In this document: positions 63,601-64,000 of the stretch, one piece after another
How the letters are laid out: each line of letters starts with the position of its first letter
Position numbering within the stretch: position 1 is the first letter of the stretch
DNA from: Nemopilema nomurai
Taxonomy: Eukaryota; Cnidaria; Scyphozoa; Rhizostomeae; Rhizostomatidae
Reading direction: 5' to 3'
Length of the DNA stretch: 64,000 nucleotides
Assembly: GCA_003864495.1 (NCBI GenBank)
Contig: ML133455.1
Coordinates: 558,001 to 622,000, forward strand
The notes under the pieces: generated by a model
The model's input: only the letters and a program-made list of their open reading frames with translations
Databases searched by the model: none
What the model was told of the DNA's origin: nothing
Program-made: the position numbers and the translations under genes

Positions 63601-64000
63601 TCAGCTTGTTGTATGGTTGGTTGGACTCCTCTGAAACTGGCTTCTCACCAGGTTTTATGGACTGAAAGAAGACAGTAATTTCCAGCATTAATCAAACTGC
63701 TAGAAATCTTATGCAATCGGCATTAAAATAATCTCCACGTAGCAGTTTAGAGTTGAAAACCACTAAAAATTGAAAAGAAATATGACATTTTTTGACAGGT
63801 GCAAAAGTTGATCGTTAGTTATCAAGTTCTTTTGCGAGTTATCGTCTCACCTCGAACTCTTCGATAAACTGTTCAAAGTCGAAAGCCTTAAGCTGCCCCA
63901 AGTGTTTTTCGAACTCTTCTACGGGAATAGGCGGGTGATTCATCATTTCAGTTGTAGGGAAAGTCATCCGGTGTAACTCCACCAGGTCTTTTGGCTTGTC
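54628..64000 (-). CDS. LAR-type receptor protein tyrosine phosphatase, cytoplasmic part (14 exons, 5' end beyond window)
   Basis: Exons: 64000-63851, 63661-63574, 63357-63284, 62658-62524, 62229-62110, 59260-59106, 58811-58676, 58216-58069, 57784-57688, 57458-57382, 56994-56860, 56085-55960, 55479-55328, 54832-54628 (stop TGA). All introns are GT-AG and phases agree except exon 8, which has one base too many. Juxtamembrane [14 protein letters not shown] precedes D1 ([79 protein letters not shown]). D2 follows ([63 protein letters not shown]). The AMLER...VDIYG...LRSQRN series and the D1-D2 layout fit LAR (PTPRD/F/S) rather than other two-domain receptors. LAR enzymes sit at the plasma membrane and dephosphorylate tyrosines in adhesion and axon-guidance signalling. 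D1 should be the only catalytic domain and itself has WPE; D2 is a pseudophosphatase. Confidence 0.95.
56710..56791. repeat. ATC/ATT-rich microsatellite
   Basis: Irregular TATCATTATCATCATC runs within an intron of the phosphatase D2 region, between exons 56994-56860 and 56085-55960. Ordinary simple-sequence DNA. Confidence 0.85.
59274..61757. repeat. 54-bp minisatellite, 46 copies, in a phosphatase intron
   Basis: Exactly 46 units of 54 bp (2484 bp) lie inside the 2849-bp intron between D1 exons 62229-62110 and 59260-59106. The plus-strand unit begins ATGTTGCATATGATCAACG and ends GATCTCAAGGAAGAA. Four sites vary: ATG/ATA (Met/Ile), TTT/TTC, CAC/CGC (His/Arg) and CTC/TTC (Leu/Phe); length never varies. 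The Arg variant (units 10, 16, 20, 28, 38, 41) follows an Ile unit in five of six cases, a sign of higher-order duplication. Because 54 is divisible by three and stops are absent, both strands keep an open frame: 847 codons plus, 826 codons minus. These are most simply by-products of the repeat. Confidence 0.98.
62913..62930. repeat. Poly-C tract (18 nt)
   Basis: Eighteen C residues followed by AGCCCCCC, within the phosphatase intron between exons 63357-63284 and 62658-62524. On the transcribed strand this is a poly-G run. The length may be imprecise in sequencing. Confidence 0.9.

Overview
The window is eukaryotic and metazoan. Genes are split by GT-AG introns, intergenic DNA is AT-rich and full of minisatellites and decayed LINEs, and the recognisable proteins are animal ones: a two-domain LAR-type receptor tyrosine phosphatase, KAT14, Asterix/WDR83OS, TCEANC2, a secreted von Willebrand A protein and a secreted PLAT protein. 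Compact introns, long gene-poor stretches and the extracellular families suit an invertebrate, perhaps an early-branching one such as a cnidarian. The phylum cannot be fixed from the sequence alone.

Layout, left to right. (1) 8-2527, minus: 5' part of a secreted PLAT-domain gene, running off the left edge. (2) 3747-4986, minus: complete three-exon Asterix (PAT-complex) gene, head-to-head with (3) 6050-8067, plus: KAT14, an ATAC-complex acetyltransferase-family protein whose reading frame is broken once in this sequence. (4) 8.3-13.4 kb: intergenic, with a LINE reverse-transcriptase relic at about 10.95-11.5 kb. (5) 13443-21880, minus: five-exon secreted vWA gene. A second, equally long and splice-compatible signal-peptide exon lies at 33208-33391, which suggests alternative promoters. 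(6) 33.5-48.7 kb: gene-poor. (7) 48727-49095, minus: 3' end of an unrecognised gene. (8) 49548-50972, plus: complete three-exon TCEANC2. (9) 51.8-52.6 kb: a second LINE relic. (10) 54628-64000, minus: fourteen exons of a LAR-like receptor phosphatase (juxtamembrane, D1, D2, stop codon), with transmembrane and ectodomain beyond the right edge.

The most striking points are in the phosphatase. D2 has lost the catalytic cysteine (Ser in its place) and its WPD aspartate (Lys in its place). D1 keeps the full cysteine loop but has WPE instead of WPD. One D1 intron is about 87% filled by a 46-copy, 54-bp minisatellite that ends 13 bp before the acceptor of the WPE exon, and each unit carries an acceptor-like pyrimidine tract resembling that true acceptor. 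Both KAT14 and the phosphatase show a one-base frame break in otherwise conserved sequence, which could be assembly error or real. The genes form no evident pathway; they are neighbours on a typical animal chromosome. Exon calls rest on reading-frame continuity, splice consensus and family resemblance; no database search was run.
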